Shown here in pieces: positions 1 to 8,162 of a stretch of DNA of 64,000 nucleotides (its first letter is position 1; each line of letters starts with the position of its first letter). This DNA comes from Pseudoxanthomonas sp. Lineage in GTDB: Bacteria; Pseudomonadota; Gammaproteobacteria; Xanthomonadales; Xanthomonadaceae. Both the position numbers and the translations under genes were made by a program. Where the stretch lies: positions 1,860,001 through 1,924,000 of the forward strand of contig NZ_DASYGY010000009.1 in the NCBI RefSeq assembly GCF_035999195.1, given 5' to 3'. Under the pieces are notes generated by a model, which was not told the origin of the DNA, did not search any database, and saw only the letters and a list, made by a program, of their open reading frames with translations.

Positions 1-126
1 CCGGTCCGGCAAGGCCCCGTGCGTCGGGGGAGGGAAAGTATGGCCGGTTCTGTCAGCTTTTGGAAGGGGGTGGAGAAGAAAAATTCACACGGCGTCGACC
101 GGCATTCCTGCAGAGGTCTCCGTTGC
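1..126. other. left-edge intergenic sequence
   Basis: This stretch lies beyond the stop codon of tyrS, and I see no convincing gene in it. On the minus strand a loose promoter-like pair (TTCCAA, 17 bases, CATACT) could serve something to the left of the window, but this is weak. Confidence 0.3.
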
Positions 127-1335
127 TCAGGCGGCCACCAGGCGAACGCGCGCGAAGTTGCGCTTGCCCACCTGAAGAACGCCTTCGAAGCCGGGCGCGA
201 GGTGCAGACCGGCATCTTCCACCACTTCGCCTTCCAGCTTTACCGCGCGCTCCTTGAGCTTGCGGTTCGCCTCCGAATTGCTGGGCGTGATGCCGGCGGC
301 CGTCAGCAGCGCCGCGATGCGGATACCTTCCGCAGGTACCACGACGTCCTTCAGTTCGAGCAACGAGGTGTCGCCCTGGCCCGTGACGACGGCATGCCAG
401 CCGGCAATGGCCTTCTCCGCTTCGGCGGCATCGTGGAAACGGGTCGCCAACTCGCGTGCCAGCCGCAGCTTCACGTCACGCGGGTTCAGTTCGCCCTGCT
501 CGACCGACATCTTCAGCGCCGCCGCTTCCGCCACACCGATCTCGAAGCTCAGCAGTTCGATCCAGCGCCACATCAGGTCGTCGCCGATCTTCATGGTCTT
601 GGTGACGATGTCGATGGCCGGCTCGCTGACGCCGATGTAGTTGCCCAGCGACTTGGACATCTTGTTGACGCCGTCCAGTCCTTCCAGCAGCGGCATGGTC
701 AGCACGATCTGCGGCGCCTGGCCGTGATGCTCCTGCAGGCCGCGGCCCATCAGCAGATTGAACTTCTGATCGGTACCACCGAGTTCGACGTCCGCCTGCA
801 GCGCCACGGAGTCGTATCCCTGCACCAGCGGGTAGAGGAATTCGTGGATGGCGATGGACTGCTGGGCGGCGTAGCGCTTGGCGAAGTCGTCGCGCTCCAG
901 CATGCGGGCCACGGTGTGCTGGCCGGCGAGGCGGATCATGTCGGCCGCCCCCATCTTGCCGAACCATTCGGAATTGAAGCGGACCTCGGTCTTGTCCCGG
1001 TCCAGCACCTTGAACACCTGGTCCTCGTAGGTCCGCGCGTTGGCCAGCACATCCTCGCGGGTCAGCGGCTTGCGGGTGACATTCTTGCCGGTGGGGTCCC
1101 CGATCATGCCGGTGAAGTCGCCGATCAGGAAGATCACCTGATGCCCCAGGTCCTGGAACTGGCGCATCTTGTTCAGCAGGACGGTATGTCCGAGATGCAG
1201 GTCAGGGGCGGTGGGGTCGAAGCCCGCCTTCACGCGCAGCGGACGTCCCAGCTTCAGGCGGACCTCCAGATCTTCTGGCTTGAGGATTTCGTCGGCACCA
1301 CGGCCGATCAGGTCGAGAGCTTCTGCGGAGGACAC
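127..1335 (-). CDS. tyrS: tyrosyl-tRNA synthetase
   Basis: Class I aminoacyl-tRNA synthetase that charges tRNA-Tyr with tyrosine in the cytoplasm. Read from a GTG codon, the 402-residue protein carries the HIGH-type motif as HLGH (residues 47-50), the KMSKS motif (225-229) and a C-terminal S4-like RNA-binding segment ending near the stop. The length fits the roughly 400-residue TyrZ-type enzymes. The open frame extends further upstream to 1515, but that part is unlike any TyrRS and runs through the promoter of the divergent peptidase gene, so GTG at 1335 (protein begins (M/V)SSAEALDLIGRG) is preferred. Confidence 0.95.
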   Translation of the reverse strand: MSSAEALDLIGRGADEILKPEDLEVRLKLGRPLRVKAGFDPTAPDLHLGHTVLLNKMRQFQDLGHQVIFLIGDFTGMIGDPTGKNVTRKPLTREDVLANARTYEDQVFKVLDRDKTEVRFNSEWFGKMGAADMIRLAGQHTVARMLERDDFAKRYAAQQSIAIHEFLYPLVQGYDSVALQADVELGGTDQKFNLLMGRGLQEHHGQAPQIVLTMPLLEGLDGVNKMSKSLGNYIGVSEPAIDIVTKTMKIGDDLMWRWIELLSFEIGVAEAAALKMSVEQGELNPRDVKLRLARELATRFHDAAEAEKAIAGWHAVVTGQGDTSLLELKDVVVPAEGIRIAALLTAAGITPSNSEANRKLKERAVKLEGEVVEDAGLHLAPGFEGVLQVGKRNFARVRLVAA

Positions 1336-1449
1336 GGGATAGCGGTTCCAGTAGGGGCGGCCACGTGAAGGCCAAGTCAGTGAGGTGAAGGCGCCGTTAA
1401 AACAAAGTAAACAGTGATACCAATCAAAAAAGCTATTTGACTCAATGGT

Positions 1450-1478
1450 TTGACGCGAAGTCTTCGCGTGTCTATGGT
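1450..1478 (+). promoter_or_regulatory. sigma-70-type promoter of the M23 peptidase gene
   Basis: TTGACG at 1450-1455 is followed after exactly 17 bases by TATGGT at 1473-1478. Transcription would begin near 1485, upstream of the ATG at 1521. This rules out the earlier in-frame ATG at 1437 as the start. Confidence 0.6.
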
Positions 1479-1520
1479 ACGCCGATTGGGGCTTTGCCTT
1501 GGCCCCGGGGTGCAACCTTG

Positions 1521-2957
1521 ATGCAAACTCATGGGGGCGGCAACAGCCGCAAGCAACTGTTCCGCGAGCGCCTCGGCGTGCTTCGCGATAGCGCCGTGAA
1601 GCGACATCTGCCCGAAGGGCGATGGACGCGCCGCCACTGGATCCATGCCAGCCTGTTCACCACGATCGGCGTGCTGATGGCCACCATCGTGCCCGGCTTT
1701 TCCAGCGCGATCCAGGCGCCGGTGTCCGAACCGCGCAACACCCTGCTGCTGGATCTGCCCGACCTGTCGGCCGCGCGCCAGGAGGGCATTGCCGGCGACA
1801 GCTGGCAAGTGGTGCGGGTGAAGCCGGGGCAAACGATGGGGGCGATCTTCGAGGAGCTGGGCATTCCGGCCGCCACGCTGCACCGCATCCTGGAGAATGC
1901 CGACGCCAAGAAGGCGCTGACCCGCCTGAAGCCCGGCTCCGAAATCGCCTTCGACCTGCCGGTGACCGGTGGCCTGCGCACGCTGCGGTACGACCGCGAC
2001 CCCAGCCACCGCGTCGAGCTGGTGGTGGGCCAGGACAAGATCACCGAGCGCGTGATCGCGCGCGAGACCACCACCCGCACCGTGGTGCTCAGCGGCAAGG
2101 TGGGACGGTCGCTCAACCGCTCGGCGCGCAAGGCCGGGTTGACGTCCGCCAACATCAACTCGATGACGGACGAGATCTTCAAGTACGACATCGACTTCAA
2201 CTCGGACCTCGGCCCGGAAGACCGTTTCAGCGTGGTGGTCGAACAGACCTGGCGCGAGGGCGAGCTGATCAGCACCGGCCCGGTGCAGGCCGCCACCTTC
2301 ACCGTCGACGGCAAGCTGCATTCGGGCTTCCGCTTCACCCGTCCGGGCGGCAAGCCGGAGTATTTCACCGCCGCAGGGCGGCCGCTGAAGAAGAACTTCA
2401 TCCGCATGCCGATCGCGTATGCGCGCATGAGCTCCAAGTTCGGTGCGCGTCGCCATCCGGTGCTCGGCACGATGCGCATGCACAAGGGCGTGGACTATGC
2501 CGCCTCCACCGGCACGCCGATCATGGCCGCGGGCGACGGGCGCGTGCAGTTCGCCGGCTGGCAGGGCGGCTACGGACGCACCGTGATCCTGGATCACGGC
2601 CGCGGGCACACCACCCTGTACGCGCACATGTCGCGCCTGGGCAAGATCAAGCAGGGCCAGCGCGTGGCGCAGGGCACGGTGATCGGCTATGTCGGCACCA
2701 CCGGCCTGTCGACCGGCCCGCACCTGCATTACGAATTCCGCATCAACGGCGTGCACCGCAATCCGCTGTCGGTGACGATGCCGCCGCCGGAACCGCTCAC
2801 CGGCGCGCAGCTCGCTGCCTTCCGCACGTACACGGCCAATGCGCTGGCGCGCATCCGCACGGTGGAAGACATCATCTATGCCGATGTCGGCCCGTCCGCC
2901 GAAGACAAGAAGCCGGCCACGGTGGCCGCCGCGAAACCGGCCGCACGCAAGGGCTGA
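1521..2957 (+). CDS. M23 family metallopeptidase (OapA/LysM-like N-terminal part)
   Basis: Probable cell-wall endopeptidase acting in the periplasm on peptidoglycan cross-links. The 478-residue protein has a basic cytoplasmic N-terminus, one membrane segment (about residues 41-60), an OapA/LysM-like segment (DSWQVVRVKPGQTMGAIF), and a C-terminal LytM/M23 domain. Zinc ligands are visible as H321 and D325 (HKGVD) and the HLH motif at 401-403, so the enzyme looks active. It is divergent from tyrS, a common arrangement in Xanthomonadaceae. The start is chosen because a good promoter lies between the alternative upstream ATG (1437) and this one. Confidence 0.9.
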   Translation: MQTHGGGNSRKQLFRERLGVLRDSAVKRHLPEGRWTRRHWIHASLFTTIGVLMATIVPGFSSAIQAPVSEPRNTLLLDLPDLSAARQEGIAGDSWQVVRVKPGQTMGAIFEELGIPAATLHRILENADAKKALTRLKPGSEIAFDLPVTGGLRTLRYDRDPSHRVELVVGQDKITERVIARETTTRTVVLSGKVGRSLNRSARKAGLTSANINSMTDEIFKYDIDFNSDLGPEDRFSVVVEQTWREGELISTGPVQAATFTVDGKLHSGFRFTRPGGKPEYFTAAGRPLKKNFIRMPIAYARMSSKFGARRHPVLGTMRMHKGVDYAASTGTPIMAAGDGRVQFAGWQGGYGRTVILDHGRGHTTLYAHMSRLGKIKQGQRVAQGTVIGYVGTTGLSTGPHLHYEFRINGVHRNPLSVTMPPPEPLTGAQLAAFRTYTANALARIRTVEDIIYADVGPSAEDKKPATVAAAKPAARKG

Positions 2958-2982
2958 TCGCCGCGCATGGCGGGATGCGTGA

Positions 2983-3009
2983 AAAGGCGGGACACTGTCC
3001 CGCCTTTTT
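2983..3009 (+). terminator. intrinsic terminator after the M23 peptidase gene
   Basis: The arms AAAGGCGGGACA and TGTCCCGCCTTTTT form a GC-rich hairpin followed by a run of T. It lies 25 bases after the peptidase stop codon and just before anmK. Confidence 0.85.
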
Positions 3010-3028
3010 CATTGCCTGACGATCCCGC

Positions 3029-4168
3029 ATGACCCACACGTCCGCCTCGACCGCTTCCGAGCTTTATCTGGGCCTGATGTCAGGCACCAGTGCCGACGGC
3101 ATCGATGCCGCGCTGGTGCGCTTCGAGGGCGAAGGCCGTACCTTGCGTTGCGAACTGGTGCATGGCAACACCTTCAGCTGGGATGCCACGCTGCGCGGGC
3201 AGTTGGTCGCGCTGGGCCAGGGTGCGGACACGGTGTCGCTGGACGACCTCGGCATGCTGGACGGGCGCATCGCGCTGGCCTTCGCCGAGGCGGCACTGTC
3301 CCTGCTGCAGGCCGCCGGCGTGCCACGCGGCCGCGTGCGGGCGATCGGCTCGCACGGGCAGACAGTGCGCCATCGTCCGCAGGGCGATCCCCCGTTCACT
3401 TGGCAACTCGGCGACGGCAACGTCATCGCCGAGCGCTGCGGCATCGCCACCGTGGCCGACTTCCGTCGTCGTGACGTGGCCGCAGGCGGCCAGGGCGCAC
3501 CGCTGATGCCGGCCTTCCATGCCGCGCTGCTGGGGTCGTCGAACGAAGATCGCGCGGCACTCAACCTGGGCGGCATCGCCAACTTCACGCTGTTGCCGGC
3601 CGCAGGCGATGTGCGCGGCTTCGACACCGGCCCGGCCAACGCGCTGATGGACGTGTGGTGCGAGCGGCACACCGGACGCCCCTACGACGCCGATGGCGCC
3701 TTCGCCGCCAGCGGACAGGTGAACCCGACGCTGCTCGCCCGCCTGCTGGCCGACCCGTGGTTCGCGCTGCCGCCGCCGAAAAGCACGGGGCGCGAACACT
3801 TCCACCTGGACTGGCTGCAGGCGCGCATGGAAGACACCAGCCTCGCGCCGGCCGATGTGCAGGCCACCCTGCTGGACCTCACCGCGCGCACCATCGCCGA
3901 TGCCCTGCACATGTCCCAGCCCGACACCCGCCGCGTGCTGGCCTGCGGCGGCGGCGTGCGCAATCCGGTACTGATGGCGCGCCTGGCGGCCTACCTGCCG
4001 CAGGCGGTGGTGGAGTCGACCGCCGCCCACGGCCTGGACCCGGATTACGTGGAAGCGATGGGCTTCGCGTGGCTGGCCCGCGAAACCCTGGCCGGCCGGC
4101 CCGGCAACCTGCCTGCCGTCACCGGGGCGTCGGGGCGACGCGTGCTGGGCACGGTGTATCCGGCCTAG
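3029..4168 (+). CDS. anmK: anhydro-N-acetylmuramic acid kinase
   Basis: Phosphorylates and opens 1,6-anhydro-MurNAc released from old cell wall, giving MurNAc-6-phosphate for recycling. The 379-residue protein has the family signature GLMSGTSADGIDAALVRFEG near the N-terminus (residues about 15-34), the LNLGGIANFT segment and the ACGGGVRNP nucleotide-binding segment near the C-terminus. Length is typical. The gene starts right after a terminator, so it probably has its own promoter. Its stop overlaps by 4 bases the stop of the convergent small gene; the AmpG-like permease that would supply anhydromuropeptides lies next to it, which fits a shared role. Confidence 0.95.
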   Translation: MTHTSASTASELYLGLMSGTSADGIDAALVRFEGEGRTLRCELVHGNTFSWDATLRGQLVALGQGADTVSLDDLGMLDGRIALAFAEAALSLLQAAGVPRGRVRAIGSHGQTVRHRPQGDPPFTWQLGDGNVIAERCGIATVADFRRRDVAAGGQGAPLMPAFHAALLGSSNEDRAALNLGGIANFTLLPAAGDVRGFDTGPANALMDVWCERHTGRPYDADGAFAASGQVNPTLLARLLADPWFALPPPKSTGREHFHLDWLQARMEDTSLAPADVQATLLDLTARTIADALHMSQPDTRRVLACGGGVRNPVLMARLAAYLPQAVVESTAAHGLDPDYVEAMGFAWLARETLAGRPGNLPAVTGASGRRVLGTVYPA

Positions 4169-4392
4169 AAGCCCTTGCCCGCCGGGACCTCCCGCAAGGC
4201 GCTGATGGCCTCGGCCAGCGCGTTGACCTCGCGGTCATCGAAGCCGCCGCGGACTTCCGCCTCGCAGACGAACAGGCCCTGCTCGAGCAGGTTGAAAATC
4301 GTGTCGTGGATCGGCCAGCCACGGGCGTGCGAGACCCGGCGGATGCGTTCGGCCAGGATCGGGTCCACATCCCTCAGCACGATGTCGGTCAT
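4165..4392 (-). CDS. small ribbon-helix-helix protein (FitA/Arc-like)
   Basis: The 75-residue protein begins MTDIVLRDVDPILAERIRRV, a beta strand followed by amphipathic helices as in Arc/MetJ/FitA-type DNA-binding proteins. FitA proteins normally pair with a PIN-domain toxin, but none is adjacent, so it is probably an orphan regulator rather than an antitoxin. It is the last gene of the minus-strand group xthA-ampG and converges on anmK. Family recognition is by eye from the N-terminal pattern only. Confidence 0.65.
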   Translation of the reverse strand: MTDIVLRDVDPILAERIRRVSHARGWPIHDTIFNLLEQGLFVCEAEVRGGFDDREVNALAEAISALREVPAGKGF

Positions 4393-4436
4393 TCCATCCT
4401 TCCCCTGCTGCCCCGGGGAAACTGTAGCGCAGTCGC

Positions 4437-5771
4437 TCAAGGCCGCGTATCGGCCGCAGGCATGTCCACGCCCGTCGCGGCCTCGTGCCCGCTGCCGAAC
4501 CGGATGCGTGGCGACAGCCAGAAGAACAGGGCGACCGCCGGCACCGCCACCAGGGCGGTGATCCAGAAATACACGCCGTACCCGGTCTGTTCCACGATGC
4601 CGCCCGACACCGCCCCCAGCAACTTGCCGGGCAGCATCACCAGCGACGAGAAAAGGGCGTACTGGGTGGCAGTGAACCGCTGGTTGACCAGCGCCGACAG
4701 GAACGCCACCAGTGTCGTGCCCTGGAAGCCCTGCGCCAGGTTCTCGCCGGAAATCACCAGCGTCAGTTTCCACACATCGCCGTCGGCGCCGATCAGCCAC
4801 ACATACAGCAGGTTGCTGATCGCCCCCAGCACGATGCCGGCCAGCAGCGGCCACTTCACGCCCCAGCGCGCGATCGCGATGCCGGCGATGAACACGCCCA
4901 CCAGGCCAACCCAGACGCCCCAGATCTTCGACACCGCGCCGATCTCGGTCTTGGTGAACCCCTGGCTGAGATAGAACGGCGCCATGATGCCGCCGCCCAG
5001 CGACTGGTCGGAGATCTTGGCGAGCAGGATGAACGCCAGCAGCGCCAGCGCCAGTGCGCTGCCGAACCGGCGGAAGAAGTCGATGAAGGGTTCCACCACG
5101 CCTTCCTGCAAGCCGGCGCGCCAGGTGGTCATGCGTATCCGCACGATGTCGGGCTCGCGGGACAGCAGCACCGCCGCCACCGGAACCAGCATGAAGCCGG
5201 CCATCGCCTGGTACACCGTCGGCCACGGCACCACATCGGCCAGCATCAGCGCCAGCGCGCCGGTGATGATCAGCGCGATGCGGTAACCCAGCGAATACGT
5301 GGCCAGCAACGCGCCCTGCGATTCCTGCGGCGCGATCTCGATCCGGTACGCGTCGACCGCGATATCCAGCGTCGCGCCGGCGAACGCCGTCATCAGCGTG
5401 ATCCAGACGAACGGCGCCAGCCGGGTCGGCGTGAGGTGCGCCATCAGCAGCAGGCCGACGATGACGATCGCCAGCGCCAGCAGCAGCCAGCCCCGTCGCT
5501 GCCCCAGCCGCCCCAGCAGCGGCAGGCGCCAGCGGTCCACCAGCGGCGCCCACAGGAACTTCAGCGTGTAGCTCAGGCCGGCACTGGCGATCAGGGTGAT
5601 GCTCTTCAGTTCCAGCCCGTTCTCGGTCAGCCAGTACGCCAGCGTGCCGGCCACCAGCAGGAACGGCATGCCGGAGGCGAAGCCGAAGAAGAACATGGTC
5701 CACGCCGACGGCTGCGCGAACGCGCGCCAGACCGAGGGTTTGCCGGGCTGTTCGCTGGCAGAGGTCGTCAT
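4437..5771 (-). CDS. ampG: AmpG-like muropeptide permease (MFS)
   Basis: Inner-membrane major facilitator protein expected to import GlcNAc-anhydroMurNAc peptides for peptidoglycan recycling. The 444 residues contain about a dozen hydrophobic segments. The N-terminus has the AmpG-type pattern MFFFGFASGMPFLLVAGTLA followed by LKFLWAPLVDRW in the first loop region. The start ATG overlaps the stop of xthA by one base (TGATG), indicating translational coupling. The product next door, AnmK, acts on the cargo of this transporter. A related permease of unknown substrate cannot be excluded. Confidence 0.8.
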   Translation of the reverse strand: MTTSASEQPGKPSVWRAFAQPSAWTMFFFGFASGMPFLLVAGTLAYWLTENGLELKSITLIASAGLSYTLKFLWAPLVDRWRLPLLGRLGQRRGWLLLALAIVIVGLLLMAHLTPTRLAPFVWITLMTAFAGATLDIAVDAYRIEIAPQESQGALLATYSLGYRIALIITGALALMLADVVPWPTVYQAMAGFMLVPVAAVLLSREPDIVRIRMTTWRAGLQEGVVEPFIDFFRRFGSALALALLAFILLAKISDQSLGGGIMAPFYLSQGFTKTEIGAVSKIWGVWVGLVGVFIAGIAIARWGVKWPLLAGIVLGAISNLLYVWLIGADGDVWKLTLVISGENLAQGFQGTTLVAFLSALVNQRFTATQYALFSSLVMLPGKLLGAVSGGIVEQTGYGVYFWITALVAVPAVALFFWLSPRIRFGSGHEAATGVDMPAADTRP

Positions 5772-6541
5772 CAGGTGTAGTCCACCGTGAAGGGGGCATG
5801 GTCGGAGAAGCGCTGCTCGCGGTAGATCGAACAGGCCTTCAGACGGTCGCGCAACGAGGGCGTGACGAACTGGTAGTCGATCCGCCATCCCACGTTGTTG
5901 GCGCGCGCCGCACCGCGGTTGCTCCACCACGTGTAGTCCTGCCCTTCCGGGTGCAGCACGCGGTAGGCGTCGACCCAGCCACCGTCGTCCACGCACAGGC
6001 CGTTCAGCCAGTCGCGCTCGGGCGGCAGGCAGCCGGAGTTCTTCTGGTTGCTGGTCCAGTTCTTGATGTCCAGGCGGCTGCGCACGATGTTCCAGTCGCC
6101 GCACAGCACGTAGTGGCGACCGCTGCGGCGCCATTCGTCCAGTACCGGCGCCAGCCAGTCCATGACCTTGAACTTGAAGCCCTGGCGCTCCTCGCCGGAC
6201 GAACCGGACGGGATGTAGAACGACACCACGCTCAGGTCGCCGAAGCGCGCCTCGATGTAGCGGCCTTCCTCGTCGAAGTCCGGCCAGCCCAAGGCCGTGC
6301 GGATCTCGTCGGGCTCGCGCCTGGCGTAAATCGCCACACCGCTGTAGCCCTTCTTGGTGGTGGCGTCGCGGAACCAGGCCCTGTAGCCCGCGGGCAGGAA
6401 TTCCGGGCCGGCCAGCTGGTGCTCCTGCGCCTTGGTTTCCTGCACGCACAGCACGTCGGCGTCCTGCACGGTGAACCAGTCGAAGAAGCCCTTGGTGGCC
6501 GCCGAGCGCAGGCCGTTGGCGTTGAAGCTGATGATGCGCAT
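5771..6541 (-). CDS. xthA: exodeoxyribonuclease III
   Basis: AP endonuclease and 3'-5' exonuclease of base excision repair. The 256-residue protein shows the family's N-terminal MRIISFNANGLRSA, the metal-binding glutamate in LCVQETKAQ, GDWNIV, and the catalytic SDHAPF motif close to the C-terminus. The longer reading frame upstream to 6676 is unlike the family, so ATG at 6541 is chosen. It is the first gene of the xthA-ampG-RHH group and is divergent from pyrE. Confidence 0.94.
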   Translation of the reverse strand: MRIISFNANGLRSAATKGFFDWFTVQDADVLCVQETKAQEHQLAGPEFLPAGYRAWFRDATTKKGYSGVAIYARREPDEIRTALGWPDFDEEGRYIEARFGDLSVVSFYIPSGSSGEERQGFKFKVMDWLAPVLDEWRRSGRHYVLCGDWNIVRSRLDIKNWTSNQKNSGCLPPERDWLNGLCVDDGGWVDAYRVLHPEGQDYTWWSNRGAARANNVGWRIDYQFVTPSLRDRLKACSIYREQRFSDHAPFTVDYT

Positions 6542-6674
6542 GGGGGAGCCGGGATGCGGGATTAGGGAGTCGGGATTCGCAAAGCGTACCGCATGGGCCC
6601 GAAGGCCTGCGTCCGGACGAGCTATGCTCTTACCCCTCCCGTCATCCCGAATCTCCCATCCCGGCCTCTCGCCC

Positions 6675-7346
6675 ATGTCCGACCATCACGCCCGCTTCCT
6701 CCAGCTCGCACTGCACGCGCAGGCGCTGCGTTTCGGCCAGTTCACGCTGAAATCGGGGCGGCAGAGTCCGTATTTCTTCAACGCCGGCCGCTTCGACAGC
6801 GGCGCGCGGCTGGCCGGGCTGGCCGCCTGCTATGCCGATGCGGTGGACGCCGCAGGGCTGCAGTTCGACCTGCTGTTCGGCCCGGCTTACAAGGGCATCC
6901 CGCTGGCGACCGCGCTGGCCTGCGAGTTCGCCCGCCGCGGCCGCGACCTGCCGGTGGCGTTCAACCGCAAGGAGGCCAAGGACCATGGCGAAGGCGGCCT
7001 GCTGATCGGTGCACCGCTGGAGGACCGTCGCGTGCTGATCGTCGACGACGTGATCACCGCCGGCACCGCCATCCGCGAAGCGCTGGGCCTGATCCGCGCC
7101 GGCGGCGGCGTACCGGCCGGGATCGTGGTCGCGCTCGACCGCCAGGAAGTGCTGGGCGAACCGGCTACGGCGGGCGAGCGCCGCTCGGCGGCGCAGTCGG
7201 TCGCCGACGAAACCGGCGTGCCGGTGGTGGCCGTGGCCAACCTGCACGACCTGCTTGCATTTGCCGGCGAAAGCGCCGACCTTGTCCATCATCGCGACGA
7301 CCTGCTGGCCTATCGGGCCCGCTACGGCAGCGCGACCCGGGACTGA
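6675..7346 (+). CDS. pyrE: orotate phosphoribosyltransferase
   Basis: Fifth step of pyrimidine synthesis: joins orotate and PRPP to give OMP. The protein has 223 residues (usual length about 213-220). FTLKSGRQSPYFFNAG lies at the N-terminus and the PRPP-binding motif VLIVDDVITAGTAI in the middle. The start MSDHHARFLQ is used because the longer frame upstream is antisense to xthA. Divergent pairing of xthA-type genes with pyrE is common in gammaproteobacteria. Confidence 0.95.
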   Translation: MSDHHARFLQLALHAQALRFGQFTLKSGRQSPYFFNAGRFDSGARLAGLAACYADAVDAAGLQFDLLFGPAYKGIPLATALACEFARRGRDLPVAFNRKEAKDHGEGGLLIGAPLEDRRVLIVDDVITAGTAIREALGLIRAGGGVPAGIVVALDRQEVLGEPATAGERRSAAQSVADETGVPVVAVANLHDLLAFAGESADLVHHRDDLLAYRARYGSATRD

Positions 7347-7364
7347 CCGCAGTTGGGGACTGCC

Positions 7365-8075
7365 ATGACCGTCCGTACTTCCTACATGCTCGCCGCCCTG
7401 CTCGTGGCCGCGCCCCTGGCGCATGCCCAGGGCAACAAGGGTGCCGCACCGGCCACCAAGAAACTCTTCTGCTGGGAAGAGAAGGGCCAGCGCGTCTGCA
7501 GCGATGCGCTGCCGCCCGATGCCGTCAACGCCGCACGCGAGGAGATCAGCGCCGCCAGCGGCCTGCGCACCGGCGGCGTGGAGCGCGCCCTGACCGACGA
7601 AGAACGCGCGCAGGCCGCCATCGCGGCCCAGCAGCAGCTCATCGACGCCGCGGCCGCCGACATGCGCCGGCGCACCGACGCCGCGATGCTGCTCTCGTAC
7701 CGCAGCGAAGAAGAACTCAGCCGCGTCTTCAACGAACGCACGGCCATCGTCGACAACAACGTCCGCACCGCCAGCTACAACGCCATCAGCCTGCGCGATG
7801 GCCTGATCACCCTGCTGCAGACCGCCGGCGACCGCGAACTGGCGGGCCAGCCGGTACCGAAGGAGATGGCCGCGTCCATCCAGCAGCGCCACGCGGAACT
7901 GGTGCGCACGCGTCGCCTGCAGCAGAGTTTCGAGAAGCAGCGCGCGGACCTGGACGTGGAGATCGCCGACATCCTGCAGCGTTTCCGCGCGATGAAGGGC
8001 GTCACGCCCGAACAGGCCGAAGACGCCGCGTTGAACACCGCCACGCCGAAACCTCCCTCTCCCGCCCGCCGGTAA
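7365..8075 (+). CDS. secreted DUF4124-like protein
   Basis: The function is unknown. The 236-residue protein starts with a signal peptide (MTVRTSYMLAALLVAAPLAHAQ). A short DUF4124-like segment follows (KLFCWEEKGQRVCSDALPPDA) with two cysteines that could form a disulphide, then long alanine-, glutamine- and arginine-rich helices (about residues 70-220) likely to form coiled coils in the periplasm. A TTG codon 12 bases upstream could also start the frame, but the ATG follows a GGGGA Shine-Dalgarno-like stretch. It is 18 bases downstream of pyrE and ends at a strong terminator. Confidence 0.75.
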   Translation: MTVRTSYMLAALLVAAPLAHAQGNKGAAPATKKLFCWEEKGQRVCSDALPPDAVNAAREEISAASGLRTGGVERALTDEERAQAAIAAQQQLIDAAAADMRRRTDAAMLLSYRSEEELSRVFNERTAIVDNNVRTASYNAISLRDGLITLLQTAGDRELAGQPVPKEMAASIQQRHAELVRTRRLQQSFEKQRADLDVEIADILQRFRAMKGVTPEQAEDAALNTATPKPPSPARR

Positions 8076-8106
8076 GGCGTTCGCGCGGACACGTACCTGA
8101 CCGCAC

Positions 8107-8139
8107 ACGAAAACGCCGGGCATTGCCCGGCGTTTTCGT
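8107..8139. terminator. bidirectional terminator between two convergent genes
   Basis: A perfect hairpin with arms ACGAAAACGCCGGGCA and TGCCCGGCGTTTTCGT has A-rich and T-rich flanks. It can serve both the DUF4124-like gene and the convergent algC gene. Confidence 0.85.
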
Positions 8140-8162
8140 AGTGGCCCGACACGCGCGAGCGG

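Noticed and set aside
19..1368. A 449-codon open frame on the plus strand opposite tyrS
   Set aside because: It has no family resemblance, while the opposite frame is a complete TyrRS with both signature motifs.
1437..1520. In-frame ATG at 1437 as start of the M23 peptidase
   Set aside because: A good promoter (1450-1478) lies after it, so this ATG would not be on the transcript.
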